A DNA stretch of 41,175 nucleotides. Origin: Flavobacteriales bacterium. Its GTDB lineage: Bacteria; Bacteroidota; Bacteroidia; Flavobacteriales; TMED113. Where the stretch lies: the NCBI GenBank assembly GCA_002722215.1, contig PBKX01000014.1:34111-75285 (forward strand), written 5' to 3'. A program made the translations under genes and the position numbers. How positions within the stretch are numbered: position 1 is the stretch's first letter; each line of letters begins with the position of its first letter. Positions 39,560-41,175 of the stretch are shown one piece after another. The notes below the pieces were generated by a model that had not been told where the DNA came from, did no database searches, and was given only the letters and a program-made list of their open reading frames with translations.

Positions 39560-41175
39560 TTATCTTGCCATAATTAGTCGACCTGTTTCTTCCTTTTCTA
39601 TCCCTAGGTTTGTGTTATAGTTAATTTTATAACTATAAACATCTGATTTTAGAAGGGTTCCGTTTTTTAATTTCCCATCCCATCCCTCATTATAGTTGCT
39701 TGTTTCAAAGATTAAATTTCCCCACCTGTCAAATATTAACAGGTTATAAGAATTCATGTCAATATTTTTTAATGAAGGTGAAAAAACATCATTAATTCCA
39801 TCATCATTAGGAGTGAAAATATCAGGTGTATATGAATAGTAATCTTGAAGTACAATAATTTCCTTCGTAATTGCATTTTCGCAACCCATTTCATCTATCA
39901 CGGTTAGCGTAACATAATAACTACCTGGCTCTAAGTATAAATGTGTGGGATTTTCTAAATTAGATGTGTTATTGTCACCAAAATCCCAGATCCAATCTGT
40001 AATATCTATGTCATTATTGATTGAATTAAATTGTGTTGGTGTATTTGACAGATAAAAGGTATACTCATCGGCACTGAAATCTGCAATTGGTCTTGCATTC
40101 AAATTAATAAACACTTCTTCTAGACATCCAAATATATCGCTTATCTCTATTAAGTAATCTCCCTCGATTAAATTATTGAAAAAACCATTATTATTTATTT
40201 GAGTTTCGTCTGTATTTACATTCAATAGTGTATATGCATAAGGTGGTGTTCCTCCATTAGTTGTAATTGTAATCTCTCCGTTATCACTAATGCATTCACT
40301 CCATAATGGATCGATACTCATTCCTTCATTTTCTAATACGGTGACAGTGGTGTCATATGAACAATTATTAGCATCAGTGATTGATAGGTTATAAGTTCCT
40401 CCGTCAAGATCATCAATATTAGATTCATTAGAATAAAATCCATCACTGTTAGACCATGTGTAGTTATAAGGACTAGTTCCACCTGAAACACTAATTTCAA
40501 TAAATCCATTTTGTGCATCTGCACATGTCACCCCTCCAATACTTGTTTCTGTTGAGAGGGCTGCTGCTGGTTCAGAGATTGTAAATGGGGTAGATGCGGT
40601 ACAGCCATTGGCATCATTAATCGTTGTAGTATAGTTGCCAGCACTTAAATTAAATTGATCTGATAAATTTTCATATGGTGGAGTTCCTCCAATAATTGTA
40701 TATTCAACTATCCCATCATTACCTCCATTGCAAGATACATCCTCTGTATCGGATGTTAACTCTAATAATTCAGGTTCAGCGATAATGAATTCTAATACAT
40801 CACTGGTGCAGTCTGGCGTTCCGATCGTTACAGAATAGAGCCCTGGTGCTAAATTATCAAATAAATAATTATCGCTATTTTCTTCGGTAATACTACTTAC
40901 TTCTATGTCTTGTTGATAGAGAGTGTAATTCCAGTCTCCTTGATTGGGAGCTATTACTTCAATGTTCCCATTATTTTCATTATAACAGCTGATATCAGCG
41001 GAACTTCCGCTTATTGATAACTCTTCAAACACAATATTTACGTCTGTTCCTTCAATTCCACCTTCAAAGCCACACCAATCGCCAGCTTCACCACACATGG
41101 ATGCTCCTGCCGTGTATGTTACATTTCCGCCAGGGAAAACTACAAATTCATTGCCAGTGCCTATTTCATTTCCAA
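39560..41175 (-). CDS. SprB-repeat / PKD adhesin with T9SS type B (gliding motility-associated) C-terminal domain, 5' end outside the window
   Basis: SprB-type repeats ('VTCADAQNGFIEISVSGGTSPYNYTWSNSDG', 'VSCNGGNDGIVEYTIIGGTPPYENLS'), PKD 'DWIWDFGDNNTSNLENPTHLYLEPGSYYVTLTV', C-term 'YTPDIFTPNDDGINDVFSP...LLIFDRWGNLIFETSNYNEGWDGK'. The frame stays open past 41098 to the window edge, so the ORF-track Met is internal. Confidence 0.92.
   Translation of the reverse strand, partial: GNEIGTGNEFVVFPGGNVTYTAGASMCGEAGDWCGFEGGIEGTDVNIVFEELSISGSSADISCYNENNGNIEVIAPNQGDWNYTLYQQDIEVSSITEENSDNYLFDNLAPGLYSVTIGTPDCTSDVLEFIIAEPELLELTSDTEDVSCNGGNDGIVEYTIIGGTPPYENLSDQFNLSAGNYTTTINDANGCTASTPFTISEPAAALSTETSIGGVTCADAQNGFIEISVSGGTSPYNYTWSNSDGFYSNESNIDDLDGGTYNLSITDANNCSYDTTVTVLENEGMSIDPLWSECISDNGEITITTNGGTPPYAYTLLNVNTDETQINNNGFFNNLIEGDYLIEISDIFGCLEEVFINLNARPIADFSADEYTFYLSNTPTQFNSINNDIDITDWIWDFGDNNTSNLENPTHLYLEPGSYYVTLTVIDEMGCENAITKEIIVLQDYYSYTPDIFTPNDDGINDVFSPSLKNIDMNSYNLLIFDRWGNLIFETSNYNEGWDGKLKNGTLLKSDVYSYKINYNTNLGIEKEETGRLIMAR

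Noticed and set aside
39560-41175. Tandem DNA repeat array in the SprB-like gene
   Set aside because: Repeats are visible at protein level but diverged in DNA by eye; treated as protein domain repeats rather than a DNA repeat feature.

Overview
This 41 kb window is AT-rich and very gene-dense. It looks like core chromosome from a Bacteroidota/Flavobacteriia-like bacterium: T9SS sorting domains, a TAnnTTTG-type promoter motif, a Na+-NQR operon, DUF3276/DUF4199/DUF5103 families and gyrB. I see no prophage, transposon, CRISPR array, defence island or tRNA.

Gene content in order: the 3' part of an MsbA-like ABC exporter; a DUF3276/PUR-like protein; an unannotated minus-strand small SRP RNA (ffs); a DUF4199/GT2/GT4/YwqK-like envelope group; a T9SS-sorted subtilase; an FMN oxidoreductase; guaB; a three-gene periplasmic foldase operon plus MoxR; a minus-strand pruA-divIC-mutase-meaB block; a DUF5103 T9SS plug-like protein; nqrABCDEF-apbE with a convergent NqrM-like gene; murB; two glycosyltransferases; ftsE; a large TPR protein coupled to an outer-membrane barrel; gyrB; and the 3' end of a giant SprB-like T9SS adhesin.

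The points most worth a second look are:
- a single-ORF fusion of a shortened MutA to full MutB methylmalonyl-CoA mutase;
- the SRP RNA hidden under a mis-started ORF;
- a recurrent TAnnTTTG promoter grammar with nearly leaderless starts;
- an atypical SGET at the NqrB flavinylation site;
- NqrM/ApbE convergent overlap;
- a degenerate SurA-like lipoprotein between two parvulins;
- an uncharacterised TPR plus OMP pair;
- in-frame poly-G tracts.

I did not find convincing evidence of a wholly new system. The window is mostly conserved housekeeping and envelope genes.
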